The notes beneath the pieces are model-generated. The model was given only the letters and a program-made list of their open reading frames with translations. It did no database searches and had not been told where the DNA came from. 44,205 nt of DNA from a virus. Where the stretch lies: IMG/VR virus record IMGVR_UViG_3300008108_000170, positions 1 to 44,205 of that record. One strand, written 5' to 3'. Positions 26,816-36,033 of the stretch are shown here, piece after piece; position 1 is the stretch's first letter, and each line of letters begins with the position of its first letter. A program made the translations under genes and the position numbers.

Positions 26816-29800
26816 TTCTTCTTCCTACTTTCACCCAGTGGTGCGCCAATGTAGCGGGCCCCAGGGCCCCGTTGTTTACCGTTGGACACGAACCGCTCTT
26901 GGCTCCAGTTTGCAAGCGTACGCTGTTTGCGCGAAGCCCGTTCAGTCTTGTAACCGCCCCCTGCCTCGCGGTACTTCTTGGCAAGGAGTTTTGCTTTGCG
27001 CGTCGTCCACTTTCCTGATGCTCCGCCTTCTGAACCATTGAGTATCTCTCGCTTCAGTCGGTTGCGAAGTATCGGCTTGGTATGTACGCCCTTCATTTCT
27101 AACGGCTGTTCGTTGATGAATGATTTAGTTGCGTAAGATACCCACGCATGACTTACTTTAGTCGTGCGCGACTCTCGTGTCAAGGATTTCTCTCCACGCC
27201 CGCCAGTCATCTTGCCTAGTGAGCGCATAAACGCAGCATCATTAGCAAGGTCTGGTCGGTAACGACGCATCGCAGCGACAGCCATAGCCTCTGCAACCCG
27301 TGCTTCGCTCTCAGGTGTGTTCTTGTGTGTTGCGAGACGCATCATTGACTGTATCTTGCGCAGTTGCGATGGCGGGACTTCCTCCAGACGGCGTGAAGAT
27401 GAGTACGACAAGCGGTCTTCTTCTGCAAGGAACTCTGCATCATCATCATCTCCATAGAGCAATGTCCCAAACTCATCTTGTAGGTCGCTGAGTATGCTTC
27501 GTACTCTGTCCTTGTAGTTGTCGTTATCGTAGACATCTGGCGTGTCAATGAAGTCTTGGTCTGGGTCGTCCCAATCGCCCGTGACTGCTTCTTCAATTAG
27601 TTTTGAGTACAACCAAGCGTCATCAAGACCGTCATCTAACTGCTGTTCAGCATTATCAATGACTTGACGGAGTCTGCGGCGTGCTTCTGCTGCTTGCTCA
27701 GGGGTATCAGCATTCAGGTCATTCATTTCGTCTAGAACCTTGCGTGCCGCTTCTACCTGCGCGCGCGTGTGAATCATCTTCTTGAGTGAGTAGTTGGCAG
27801 TACGAACCATTGCATCAAGGCGTGCCTCAATGTCGTTGGCAATCTCATCTGCTTCATAGAACTTTCTGTCAAGTGCCTCGTATGGAAGACCTGCTTCTTC
27901 TGCTTCAATGGCTTGCTGTTCAAGTTCGCGTGCGCGCTTGCGAGATGCCTTGTACTCCTGAAGCAATGACTTCATGTGTTCTTGTGTCTCTAGCGGTTTG
28001 CGCCACTGCCACAAGCGAGTTCCAGGCTGTATGAAGTCAGAGTCGTTGTTTGGCGTGCGGCCCGACGCGAGGCCCCGCGGTGTTGCGTTGGCGTATCGGC
28101 GAACGATTGACTGTGGGTCATCAGGAATGAGTTTGCTGTCAAGGGGCATCTCTACTTCAAGTTGCCAGTTATTGTCCCCAGCCATATTCTCAAGCCACTT
28201 GTTGAGAATTTTTCTCCTATTGCCAATAGCCCGTGCGCGTTCAGTATCGTATTCGGTAACTTCTTGGGGTATGGCGTCGTCATCAAAGAGGTTGAGTAGG
28301 GTGGTGAGGTTTAGTAAACCTGTTTCCTCAAGGTCGCGCATCCACCAAGTGAGTCGCGCTGCTTCTTCTTTGCTGTAAATAAGACCAGTACCTTGACCCT
28401 TGCCCTTGATGAAGTCGTTTATGTACCTTCTAAACAACGATGTCGTCTCTTGAACATCGTGTTCGCTGATGCGCGTCAAACCAGTTCGTGGGTCTGCCGA
28501 ACCGAATATTGCGTTGTAACCAAGTTTCGGCCAAACAAGAACACCGTCCATAGCGGCATCTCCGTATGCTGACTGGAATCCTGCTGCCTTACCCCATACG
28601 AACGAGTGGTATGGGATTAGCCCGAAATCCCCTTGCGACCTGTATTCTTCGTTGACTGTGAAATAGGTGAGAGTGAATCGTGGCTTATCACCATAGTCAA
28701 ATGACGCTTCGCGTTCAATGTAGCCGATTGTTTTCCCTTGTTTGTCAGCAAGAATCCCGTTGATATGGAACTTGAAACGGCCAGCATCGTCCCGCTTTAT
28801 CGTTACGAAGTCAAAGGTGTTGCGATACTTCTGCGGGTTTGACTCAATCTTGACATCGCTTCCTGGGATATTCGTGCCGCCCATGAACATATCGTTGATG
28901 TACTTCGTGCTACGAAGGAGGGATTCAAGTGTTTCCCTGTCTTGTGGTGTGAGGTCTACTTTTACTGGGACAGAACCCCAACCATCGTTTTCCCTGTATT
29001 TCAAGTTGTCGCGCACCCTCATTGGGTAAATTCCGTTTTCAAGCATTGACTCAATATCTTCAATAGTCATATGAGGTACTGCGTAGTCGCGTGTGCTTTG
29101 ATTGTTAGCCCAGTTGATTATGTCGTAAGCCTTATTGAACTTAGCGTTGTAATCTTTGACGGCAGCATCTAGCGTGTTGTTGAGCGCCGCCATACCTGCG
29201 TTTGCCTTTTTCCAATCGTCCCTGAATGTTTTTCCGCGCTCCACCCATGGGGTCTTGCCACCATACATTTTGCTAAAGAAGTTGCCAAGTTTCTCCATGC
29301 GCTTCTCGTGGCGCTTGACGAACTTATCTACGACCTTTGCCCTAAACGATTCCATTTCTACTGGGTCTAGCGTGTATGCGTCTTCGCCAATGAGTTCCAA
29401 CACTTCTTTGACTGCGTCTGCACGCTCTTTCTCGGTCGCCTCGTCTATGCGTCGTGACGCAAGACCTTGCTGTGATGCGAGACGCCGTGAAGCAAGACCA
29501 GTCCATGGTGGTGGTGCTGGAGTCGCAGCCGAACTGTTGCGTCGCATTCGTTCTGCTTCGCGTTCACGATTATAAGGGGTATTTCTAAGCGCAAAAAGTG
29601 GCATACCCTGTTCGTACCAAGGCGTTTTTGAGTCCATATCTGATGGATTACGCAAGAACTGGTTGTGCATAGGCCTGTCGTTTTCGTCCTTGACTGTTGC
29701 AACCAACTTCGCTGCTTCAACTGGGTTCTTGACCGTGTCCATCGCTACGACGCCCCGTCTGTTGAGCATCGTGATTCTTCCCACCAATGTGTCTTCGTAC

Positions 29801-32800
29801 CCGTCATACCCAAGCAGGACTGCAAGAGTTCCTTCGTTTGCATTGAGGATTAAATCCCGTGCTTTTTTAAGGTTGGAATCTGCTTCTGGGTCTTCTCCGA
29901 TTTGGTCGTTAATGCTTAGCGCGCGCGACAGAGCCATCGCTATATCATTTCTGGTTTCGTCAGAAAATAGTTCTGGTATCTCTCTGCGGATTCTCATGTT
30001 TCTGACTCGCAGGTCATCTCGGTCTAGCGGTCGCTTATATCCAATTGCTTTTTTGAATTGTTCAAGGTCAATGCTCTGCAGGAATATGCGGGCGTCACGA
30101 AGTTCGTTCCTCTTTGCTAAGCGTGCGGAAGGAGGAATGGCTACCAAGACTGACGGAATTTTATCTGGGTCGTATGATTTGGTAACTTCGCCAGAGATAA
30201 ACGCAATACCTGACTCAGCCCGTGTGTCTACCTGCATTCCCGCTCTACCAGCGAATGGCGGTGTGTCGCTAAAAAGCGTTGCCCGTGCGGCGTTCATGGC
30301 TTCTTCTGGCTTCGTGCCTATTGGAACGACATGACCGACCCTATGAGTTGGAAAACCATTTGAGTTTTGTGATATCAGCGCAACAAATTCTTCTTCTGTT
30401 GCTAATTGCGGCGGCAAGTTGTAGCCAGTGGCTTCAAGAAGAAAAGGCAACTCTTTATCAATGTGATTAACAGGACTACGGTCACGCTGTACGGGAGAAC
30501 TGTCAATTTCGTTTGCGATGTTTGCTAGTAGAGATGTGGTTTTCTCGTCAATAGGTTCGTTAATGGTATTGCCCCTAATATCAAGCGCGTGTCGCTGCCT
30601 CTGCACTGGGGTATCAACAGTTCCGTCTTTACTATTGCGCCATGCTCGTATGAAGTTGGTTGGGTCGTCAATAATCGTTTGGTATGGCAGGTGGTCAGTA
30701 GGCGCTTCACCCAAGTCAAGTACTAGTTCTCCGCTTGCAGGGTCAAGAGCGTCGGCAAGATACACTGCTAAATCGTTCCCACGCTCTCTATCGTCAATAT
30801 CAAATGAGTTGTAGAGCGTTACGAGGCTTGCCTTATGCGGTCTGTCTTCGGCAATCTGTATCCAAGCGGCTACACGCAGTGCTTCGTCGTCGTTCTCAAT
30901 GATAGATGGCAGTCCGTCTTGGTACTTCTTTACTTGTGCCTTTAGTCGTGGCAAGAGCCCATCAACGACTGCGTTGTGTGTGCTTCCTTCTCGTACTGGG
31001 AAACCAGAACGCACCCACACGAACGGCCCCGAACTTGCGGTATGGAGGGTGACCGACATGTTCCCATGCTCTTTGCCCCATAGGAACGCATGGTTGTTGA
31101 TAAGTGCCGCAATGCCTTTGCTCTTATACGCTTCTGCGATAAACAGCGTGTCGTTGAGTAGGCTAATGCTTCCAGTATCAAACCTAAGCGTTCTGCCCCA
31201 ACTTTCGGTTACTTTTCTGCCTTGTGCGTCAAAAATCTCGCCACTCATATAGAGGGCTCGCCCACTCATTCCGTACCCCGAAGTGCCGTCACGAACGATT
31301 GTGTTCGCTCGTGTCGCAAAAGTATATTCTTCTCCGTCAAGCATGACTGATTTTTCGTTGAGGTACATGTCTTGCATCTCATACATGGCGTCACGCATCA
31401 CCCGTAGAGCGTCAATGTCTTCTTTGGATAGTTCGGCAAGGTCCACATAGAGCGAGCCACCTACAGCGCCAGGTTCTCTGTCAAAAACTCTTGGTTCTAA
31501 TTCGCCTCGGTCAATGCGGTCAAGTATCGCATCTATCATTTCTGCTGTAATGCGTGGTTCTGGGGCAATTTTTGACCCACGACCTGGAATCATGCGACCA
31601 GGATTATCAGGGTCTGGCACCAACCTTGGCTGTTTGGCTGAATCTGCCAAGTATGCTTCCTTATTGGTTTTTGCCAACTTAGACAAGACGCTGTCTATCT
31701 CCTCACGCATTGCGTCGTACTTGCGAAACGCCTCTACGCCCTCTTTCCACGGTTTTTCATCTCCATAGATACCGTAAATAACTTCGGCAACACGAGAGAG
31801 ACGCTTATTTATGCGCTCTTGTACGAGTAGTTGAGTGCGCTCAATAATGGAGCGTGCTTCCTCTTTGTCTGCTTCTGTACTTGGATAGAACAGTCGGCGC
31901 AATATGTTTTTTAGCGGTTCTTTTTCGGCTGGAACAATACTCTCTAAGCGTCGCCCTCTGTCTCTGTCCATAGCAGTTGCTTCGTCATCTGTGTAACGAC
32001 GACTAGCAAGCCCACGGGCACGCCAAGTGCGAGGGTCGTCGCTTCCGTCGGCTACTGGTCGCATAGCGTCGTGTCGTGGGTCGTATGTTTCGGTGTGTTC
32101 TAGCGCGTAGAACAGAGTCCCGTCTCTTTCTTCCACATTGGCGACCCTGAATGTTCCCTGCGTTAGCCAGTTGTCGTCATCTGTCTCTAGCGCCCGTGCG
32201 CCCGCCCGTAGCGTGAGGTTCACTGAATAATCCATATTTGGCTTGCTTGTGAACGCTGTTATGGGTAATGGAAACTCGTCGTCTACTGCTAACGCTTGCT
32301 CAAACTGTGCTTGGAGCATTGGTACGGCACGATAAAGGTTCTCGGTCGTTGGCTCTGAACGCTGTATGCCTATGGCAATATTTACTGCGTCATTCATAGC
32401 ACGCTCTACACGGTCACGGTCATCTTTAGGTAGGTTGGCAACATTACCTGTGATAACGCCTCGCAACATCTCTATATCGTTGGGTGTTTCGTTTCCGTGT
32501 AGTTTAAAGTCGTCAAGCGGGAAACCTAGCGTTACTGCTGATAGCGCCCGTGTCATATCGGAGTGCGTATCGTCTGTGACGAAACGACTAGCGCCGAGTT
32601 TCGCACGACCATCTAAGCTTGTGTCGCCTATGAGGTGAACGCTTGGCGTAGCACGGTCATAGAAACGGTGGTCGCCTACGGTGAGTAGACGCTCACGACC
32701 ACGACCGTCGTAGATACTCGTAGGGTTCGGTAGGTCGTGTAGTCGGTCGCCGACATCTACGCCATTCGTCGTTGGCAGAATGTTCTGGTTCTGTCGTGGC

Positions 32801-34170
32801 TTGCGCTCTAGCGCTAGTCCGTTAGGCAGACGGTCTTGCGGTGGTACTAGATATTGCGAGTTGTAAGCCCGTGGGTCTGTTTTTCGGTTATTGCGACGCT
32901 TTTTTTCTAGTCCTAATAGTTCGGCAAAGTAGTCGTAAGTAAAGTCATTGACTAGTTCGGTAATACTGTCTTGGTCTGGTCGTACTACGGCGGAATACGC
33001 TTCGGCGAACATTTCCCAAGGGGCATCTGTTGCGTAATGACTGTCTACCCAAAGATAACTGCCGTCACGGGCGTCATTGCGTGCGCCTCTACTCCATTTC
33101 GGAGTTTCCTTTTCTGCGAACACTAAAAACCCAAGCAAGTCCTCTGAACTTTCTGCGCTTCTCGGATTATCTTCGTTGTCGTCAAACATAGGGTCGTGTC
33201 GCTTGACATCTGCGATTTCTCTTACCCGTGACGCTTGGAAACGCCTTTTCATTAGTTCGTCAATATAGTGACCGTATTCGTGGCGTAGGCTTCCCTCATT
33301 AGTTGGGTCTGCGTGACTTCTGCCGTAAATACCTTCTATCGTGTAAAACTCTGCGAAACCATTGTCGCCTGCCCTGTCTAAACTCTCTGGCGTCATAGTG
33401 ATAATGTTCTGGTGCGTTGAGTAAAACATCCAGTTGTCGGTGGTGTTGTGACCGTACTTATTCATTACTACTTGCGGGTGACCAAAGTTCTGAACGACCC
33501 AGTAATGAAGTGGGCTTGTCTCTAACGACTTCTGTACCAACGCTCTAACCCGTGCGATAGTTTCTGGCTCAAAGTCTGGCTCAATATATTGCGCCTGAGT
33601 TATTTCGCCTCGTTCTAACTTGCGCTTGTTCAGGAAGTCCATCATTTCCATATCCCGAAACTGGCTATCAGCCAACTCTTTAGCGGCTTCGTATGCGTCG
33701 TCACTTGCGTATGCTGAACGCTGTCCTGCTGCGAACAATATGTAAGCGTCTCTCGCTTCATCCATATTTGACGGCACTACTAAGCGTGCTATTTCCTCTG
33801 GCGTTCTACCGTGTAGCCACTTAGGGTGTCCTATCGGCTTGTCACCTTTACGCTTGCGTACCTTAGCCTTAGTCTTACTGATTGCCCTTCTGCTTACAAG
33901 TCCGCTAGGGCTACCCGTGACGCCTTCGTCGCTACTCGCTGTAGGCGTAGTAGTAGGCAACTTAGGTGCGCTAGGTGTGGCAGGGCGCTCAAAGGGCGTA
34001 CTGTCTTGTACGAAACCGTCGCCATCTCCGTCCTCTGCGTTAGGGTCAAAGCGTTCGTTCATACCGCCTAGCGTGCCACGACCACCACGACCACCACCAC
34101 GACCAATAGAACCGCCAAGTTTCCTTAGCGCACGATTACCTGCCTTAGCGTCAAACTCAAACTGCGTCAT
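26812..34170 (-). CDS. Giant multidomain polyvalent-type protein (2452 aa)
   Basis: Domain reading: Gly/Arg start and DPNAEDGDGDGF (about 43-53, Asp-rich Ca-like loop). Zinc metallopeptidase HEYGHYIDE (about 298) with WEMFAEAYS about 90 residues on. ADP-ribosyltransferase-like region LYRAVP ... ITAFTS (about 613-690). A unit of helices plus GNAT-like fold (about 730-1060; FIAEAYKSKGIAALINN), repeated at about 1575-1900 (VNEEYRSQGDFGLIPYHSFVWG). A second ART-like region (about 1280-1350; GRAGMQVDTRAESGIAF ... IPPSARLA). A coiled, basic C-terminus. GLASRR-like hexamers separate the blocks. This matches phage polyvalent proteins, thought to be packaged and injected with DNA to modify host targets. 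Confidence 0.85.
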   Translation of the reverse strand: MTQFEFDAKAGNRALRKLGGSIGRGGGRGGRGTLGGMNERFDPNAEDGDGDGFVQDSTPFERPATPSAPKLPTTTPTASSDEGVTGSPSGLVSRRAISKTKAKVRKRKGDKPIGHPKWLHGRTPEEIARLVVPSNMDEARDAYILFAAGQRSAYASDDAYEAAKELADSQFRDMEMMDFLNKRKLERGEITQAQYIEPDFEPETIARVRALVQKSLETSPLHYWVVQNFGHPQVVMNKYGHNTTDNWMFYSTHQNIITMTPESLDRAGDNGFAEFYTIEGIYGRSHADPTNEGSLRHEYGHYIDELMKRRFQASRVREIADVKRHDPMFDDNEDNPRSAESSEDLLGFLVFAEKETPKWSRGARNDARDGSYLWVDSHYATDAPWEMFAEAYSAVVRPDQDSITELVNDFTYDYFAELLGLEKKRRNNRKTDPRAYNSQYLVPPQDRLPNGLALERKPRQNQNILPTTNGVDVGDRLHDLPNPTSIYDGRGRERLLTVGDHRFYDRATPSVHLIGDTSLDGRAKLGASRFVTDDTHSDMTRALSAVTLGFPLDDFKLHGNETPNDIEMLRGVITGNVANLPKDDRDRVERAMNDAVNIAIGIQRSEPTTENLYRAVPMLQAQFEQALAVDDEFPLPITAFTSKPNMDYSVNLTLRAGARALETDDDNWLTQGTFRVANVEERDGTLFYALEHTETYDPRHDAMRPVADGSDDPRTWRARGLASRRYTDDEATAMDRDRGRRLESIVPAEKEPLKNILRRLFYPSTEADKEEARSIIERTQLLVQERINKRLSRVAEVIYGIYGDEKPWKEGVEAFRKYDAMREEIDSVLSKLAKTNKEAYLADSAKQPRLVPDPDNPGRMIPGRGSKIAPEPRITAEMIDAILDRIDRGELEPRVFDREPGAVGGSLYVDLAELSKEDIDALRVMRDAMYEMQDMYLNEKSVMLDGEEYTFATRANTIVRDGTSGYGMSGRALYMSGEIFDAQGRKVTESWGRTLRFDTGSISLLNDTLFIAEAYKSKGIAALINNHAFLWGKEHGNMSVTLHTASSGPFVWVRSGFPVREGSTHNAVVDGLLPRLKAQVKKYQDGLPSIIENDDEALRVAAWIQIAEDRPHKASLVTLYNSFDIDDRERGNDLAVYLADALDPASGELVLDLGEAPTDHLPYQTIIDDPTNFIRAWRNSKDGTVDTPVQRQRHALDIRGNTINEPIDEKTTSLLANIANEIDSSPVQRDRSPVNHIDKELPFLLEATGYNLPPQLATEEEFVALISQNSNGFPTHRVGHVVPIGTKPEEAMNAARATLFSDTPPFAGRAGMQVDTRAESGIAFISGEVTKSYDPDKIPSVLVAIPPSARLAKRNELRDARIFLQSIDLEQFKKAIGYKRPLDRDDLRVRNMRIRREIPELFSDETRNDIAMALSRALSINDQIGEDPEADSNLKKARDLILNANEGTLAVLLGYDGYEDTLVGRITMLNRRGVVAMDTVKNPVEAAKLVATVKDENDRPMHNQFLRNPSDMDSKTPWYEQGMPLFALRNTPYNREREAERMRRNSSAATPAPPPWTGLASRRLASQQGLASRRIDEATEKERADAVKEVLELIGEDAYTLDPVEMESFRAKVVDKFVKRHEKRMEKLGNFFSKMYGGKTPWVERGKTFRDDWKKANAGMAALNNTLDAAVKDYNAKFNKAYDIINWANNQSTRDYAVPHMTIEDIESMLENGIYPMRVRDNLKYRENDGWGSVPVKVDLTPQDRETLESLLRSTKYINDMFMGGTNIPGSDVKIESNPQKYRNTFDFVTIKRDDAGRFKFHINGILADKQGKTIGYIEREASFDYGDKPRFTLTYFTVNEEYRSQGDFGLIPYHSFVWGKAAGFQSAYGDAAMDGVLVWPKLGYNAIFGSADPRTGLTRISEHDVQETTSLFRRYINDFIKGKGQGTGLIYSKEEAARLTWWMRDLEETGLLNLTTLLNLFDDDAIPQEVTEYDTERARAIGNRRKILNKWLENMAGDNNWQLEVEMPLDSKLIPDDPQSIVRRYANATPRGLASGRTPNNDSDFIQPGTRLWQWRKPLETQEHMKSLLQEYKASRKRARELEQQAIEAEEAGLPYEALDRKFYEADEIANDIEARLDAMVRTANYSLKKMIHTRAQVEAARKVLDEMNDLNADTPEQAAEARRRLRQVIDNAEQQLDDGLDDAWLYSKLIEEAVTGDWDDPDQDFIDTPDVYDNDNYKDRVRSILSDLQDEFGTLLYGDDDDAEFLAEEDRLSYSSSRRLEEVPPSQLRKIQSMMRLATHKNTPESEARVAEAMAVAAMRRYRPDLANDAAFMRSLGKMTGGRGEKSLTRESRTTKVSHAWVSYATKSFINEQPLEMKGVHTKPILRNRLKREILNGSEGGASGKWTTRKAKLLAKKYREAGGGYKTERASRKQRTLANWSQERFVSNGKQRGPGARYIGAPLGESRKKK

Positions 34171-34344
34171 ATATCCCTAACGGCTGAACGGATTATCGGT
34201 GGTAACTAGATTATCTCATAGGGATACTGCGCTATTACACACTATGAGTTACCCGTAAGACTACCCGTGACGCTTGCGACGCTAGTGAAACAATAAGCGT
34301 GCGACATACTAAGACACTATGTTGTGTGCCTATGCCTATGGTGT

Positions 34345-34374
34345 GTGTACCTACTAGGCGTGTACCTACTAGGC
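34345..34374. repeat. Tandem 15-bp direct repeat
   Basis: GTGTACCTACTAGGC occurs twice in immediate tandem, just before a 14-bp inverted repeat. Confidence 0.85.
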
Positions 34375-34406
34375 AGTGTGTATCGTGGGGTCATACACAC
34401 TGCCTA
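34370..34406. repeat. Perfect 14-bp inverted repeat
   Basis: TAGGCAGTGTGTAT and ATACACACTGCCTA around a 9-nt loop (CGTGGGGTC), 10 bp past the minus-strand stop at 34417: a strong hairpin between the small gene and the giant gene. Confidence 0.85.
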
Positions 34407-34416
34407 TGTGGTATCG

Positions 34417-34581
34417 CTATGCGGTTGCTCTTGCTAGTTCGTTCTCTAAGAACTCAACTCGCCTAGCAAGGTAAGCGTGTTCGTTGCGTAGTTCGTTGTA
34501 AGAAACCGTTAGGTTCGTTGCGTGCTGTACTAGTTCATCTTTTTTCATCTGGCTAAGCATTGAGGTAATGGACTGTGACAC
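34417..34581 (-). CDS. Small coiled-coil protein next to the origin
   Basis: A 54-residue protein starting at GTG, MSQSITSMLSQMKKDELVQ, then a heptad-like helix (LRNEHAYLARRVEFLENELA). AAGGAG lies 8 nt upstream and a near-consensus promoter (34618-34646) beyond it, so this is a well-supported gene despite its size. It sits between the giant gene and the DnaA-box cluster. A DNA- or partner-binding coiled coil is plausible. Confidence 0.75.
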   Translation of the reverse strand: MSQSITSMLSQMKKDELVQHATNLTVSYNELRNEHAYLARRVEFLENELARATA

Positions 34582-34617
34582 TGTGGTTCTCCTTGTGGTT
34601 GTTCCTTATAGGTGGTA

Positions 34618-34646
34618 ACACTATCGTCTAGGCGTGTATGTGTCAA
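34618..34646 (-). promoter_or_regulatory. Near-consensus sigma-70 promoter
   Basis: -35 TTGACA, 17-nt spacer, -10 TAGTGT, driving the gene at 34581 and possibly the giant gene. It lacks the AATAACGG core, so it may be an early promoter. Confidence 0.82.
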
Positions 34647-34862
34647 GTATTTAGACGCTTATTTGTGTGACATTTGTGTAACTTTTCTATGCGATTTCTG
34701 TGATATATCTACGCTGTGTTAGGCGTGCCTTACAAGCGTTAGTCTGACCTTACAATTCGGTGCGAACAAGCGTTCGGCTGTGGATAACTAGGCACGATAC
34801 ACACACTATACACACAAGGCTGTGGATAACCATACGAACAAGCGTTCGCCTGTGGATAACCG
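34640..34862. other. Candidate replication origin with three DnaA boxes
   Basis: TGTGGATAA (reverse complement of TTATCCACA, the perfect DnaA box) occurs at 34779, 34821 and 34851, all in one orientation. Two of them end a 26-bp direct repeat (34763-34788 and 34835-34860) that begins with the palindromic CGAACAAGCGTTCG. An AT-rich stretch (about 34640-34720) adjoins and could be the unwinding element. No gene lies in it. Confidence 0.72.
34763..34860. repeat. Origin iterons
   Basis: Two 26-bp direct repeats differing at one position: CGAACAAGCGTTCG, two bases, then TGTGGATAAC, plus a third lone DnaA box between them. Confidence 0.85.
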
Positions 34863-34995
34863 TGTTCACTACCACCCCTAGCCGACCCCGAGAGCAGGGC
34901 AGAAGCCCCGTCAACTTTCCAGAGATGTGCTGGCTGTGTGGGGGCGCATATGACACAAATTTGGTGCCGCATTTTCTGAATAGATTTATCCAAAC
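34863..34995. other. Gene-free stretch beside the origin
   Basis: I see no supported gene. One AGCCCCG lies at about 34905. A 24-codon plus-strand frame beginning MCWLCGG is present but has no start signal. Confidence 0.5.
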
Positions 34996-36033
34996 CTAAA
35001 GCACGGTGGTGATGATATGGCCCTCTATTTGGTCCGCAGGTATCGGATAGTCCACCACTAGTGCGCGTTGTATCCATCGGTCGGTTCCGTCGTATCTGGC
35101 TGCAAAGGGTCGTCTGCCATGCACTCTGATTCGGTTGTTGAGCACCAGCAGGTCCCCGTACTCAAGCACAATGGATTCAATAGAGTTGTTGACCGCTTCT
35201 CGCAGTAGTTCTAGGGCATGGCTTGCTTCTTCATTTTTCCCCGACATGACCGTATCGTCGTATACGAGTTCCAAGCCTTTGCCATTGTCTTGCAGTACTG
35301 ACATAGTGAACTTTGCATCTGTTGCACCATTTTCTTTGAATGATGGGTCTATGCCTGTTTCAAACCATGGCTGTTTTAGTATCTCTATAGTTTCAGGGGA
35401 TAGTTTTCCCATGATTTCGTTAAGAGATGCATATGTAGTATGCGCCGCGCTGTCACCTCTCAAACACAGCAGGAGAAGGTATGAGGGCTTGTACGGGTGG
35501 AATGCCGTCTCTGTATGCAGAGCCAGTTCAGCCTTAGATGATGAACTGATTTGCTCGGTCTCATTCTTTTTGACTGGCAGCAGGTTCTGAATCAAAGCAC
35601 CCTTTTGCTCTTGGATGTATCCGATTGGATACCCAAAGTCGCGAGCGTGTTTGAGCAGCACTTGAGTTGCTGGCATGTCTGGTATGCCGTAAGGGGACGC
35701 AGGGGTAGGTGGAATTAGGTCATTGACAATCTTGAGTATAGTCAACTCAACATCCATGCTATTAGATGTATAAACATCTATCCGTACATGTGCTGGGACT
35801 GGTTCGTCAAAGATATGGATGGAGATGTGCGAGGTATCCAGCATGAGCGAGCCGATGAGCCCTCGCGCGCCCGCGCGCTTGCTGTAGCGCACGCGCGTAC
35901 CGCCGACACGGTGAACGCCGATGGTTTCGGCAATACCCTTGAGGAACTTGCGCAGTTGCCACTTACTGGTGATAGGAAATGCTGTCTCGGCATTAATCAT
36001 CAAATGGTTATGAGAGTACTTCTTCTTTGCCAT
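34996..36033 (-). CDS. SpeD-like domain fused to clavaminate-synthase-like 2OG oxygenase
   Basis: A 345-residue fusion (355 if it starts at 36063). Residues about 8-105 resemble S-adenosylmethionine decarboxylase: GLIGSLMLDTSHISIHIFDE aligns with the family's G-V-x-G ... E-S-H-x-x-I-H. The pyruvoyl Ser and the His are kept, but the Glu before Ser is Thr and the catalytic Cys of FTCG is Ser (YTSNS). The rest is an Fe(II)/2-oxoglutarate oxygenase of the clavaminate-synthase/VioC group: LHTETAFHPYKPSYLLLLCLRG with iron ligands H-x-E, and LVLNNRIRVHGRRPF ... DRWIQRALVV with the distal His and 2OG-binding Arg. It probably hydroxylates an amino acid or related amine; the decarboxylase may be altered or inactive. 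Confidence 0.8.
   Translation of the reverse strand: MAKKKYSHNHLMINAETAFPITSKWQLRKFLKGIAETIGVHRVGGTRVRYSKRAGARGLIGSLMLDTSHISIHIFDEPVPAHVRIDVYTSNSMDVELTILKIVNDLIPPTPASPYGIPDMPATQVLLKHARDFGYPIGYIQEQKGALIQNLLPVKKNETEQISSSSKAELALHTETAFHPYKPSYLLLLCLRGDSAAHTTYASLNEIMGKLSPETIEILKQPWFETGIDPSFKENGATDAKFTMSVLQDNGKGLELVYDDTVMSGKNEEASHALELLREAVNNSIESIVLEYGDLLVLNNRIRVHGRRPFAARYDGTDRWIQRALVVDYPIPADQIEGHIITTVL

Noticed and set aside
27300-34180. Several plus-strand frames of 60-220 codons opposite the giant gene
   Set aside because: They are shadows of a continuous 2452-codon gene with recognisable domains.
34927-34999. 24-codon plus frame starting MCWLCGG
   Set aside because: Resembles the start of an HNH/zinc protein but is very short, lacks promoter or ribosome site, and overlaps a convergent gene end.
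34739-35077. 112-codon minus frame across the DnaA-box repeats
   Set aside because: It is a translation of the iterons (repeated PQPNACS-like words) and has no start signal.
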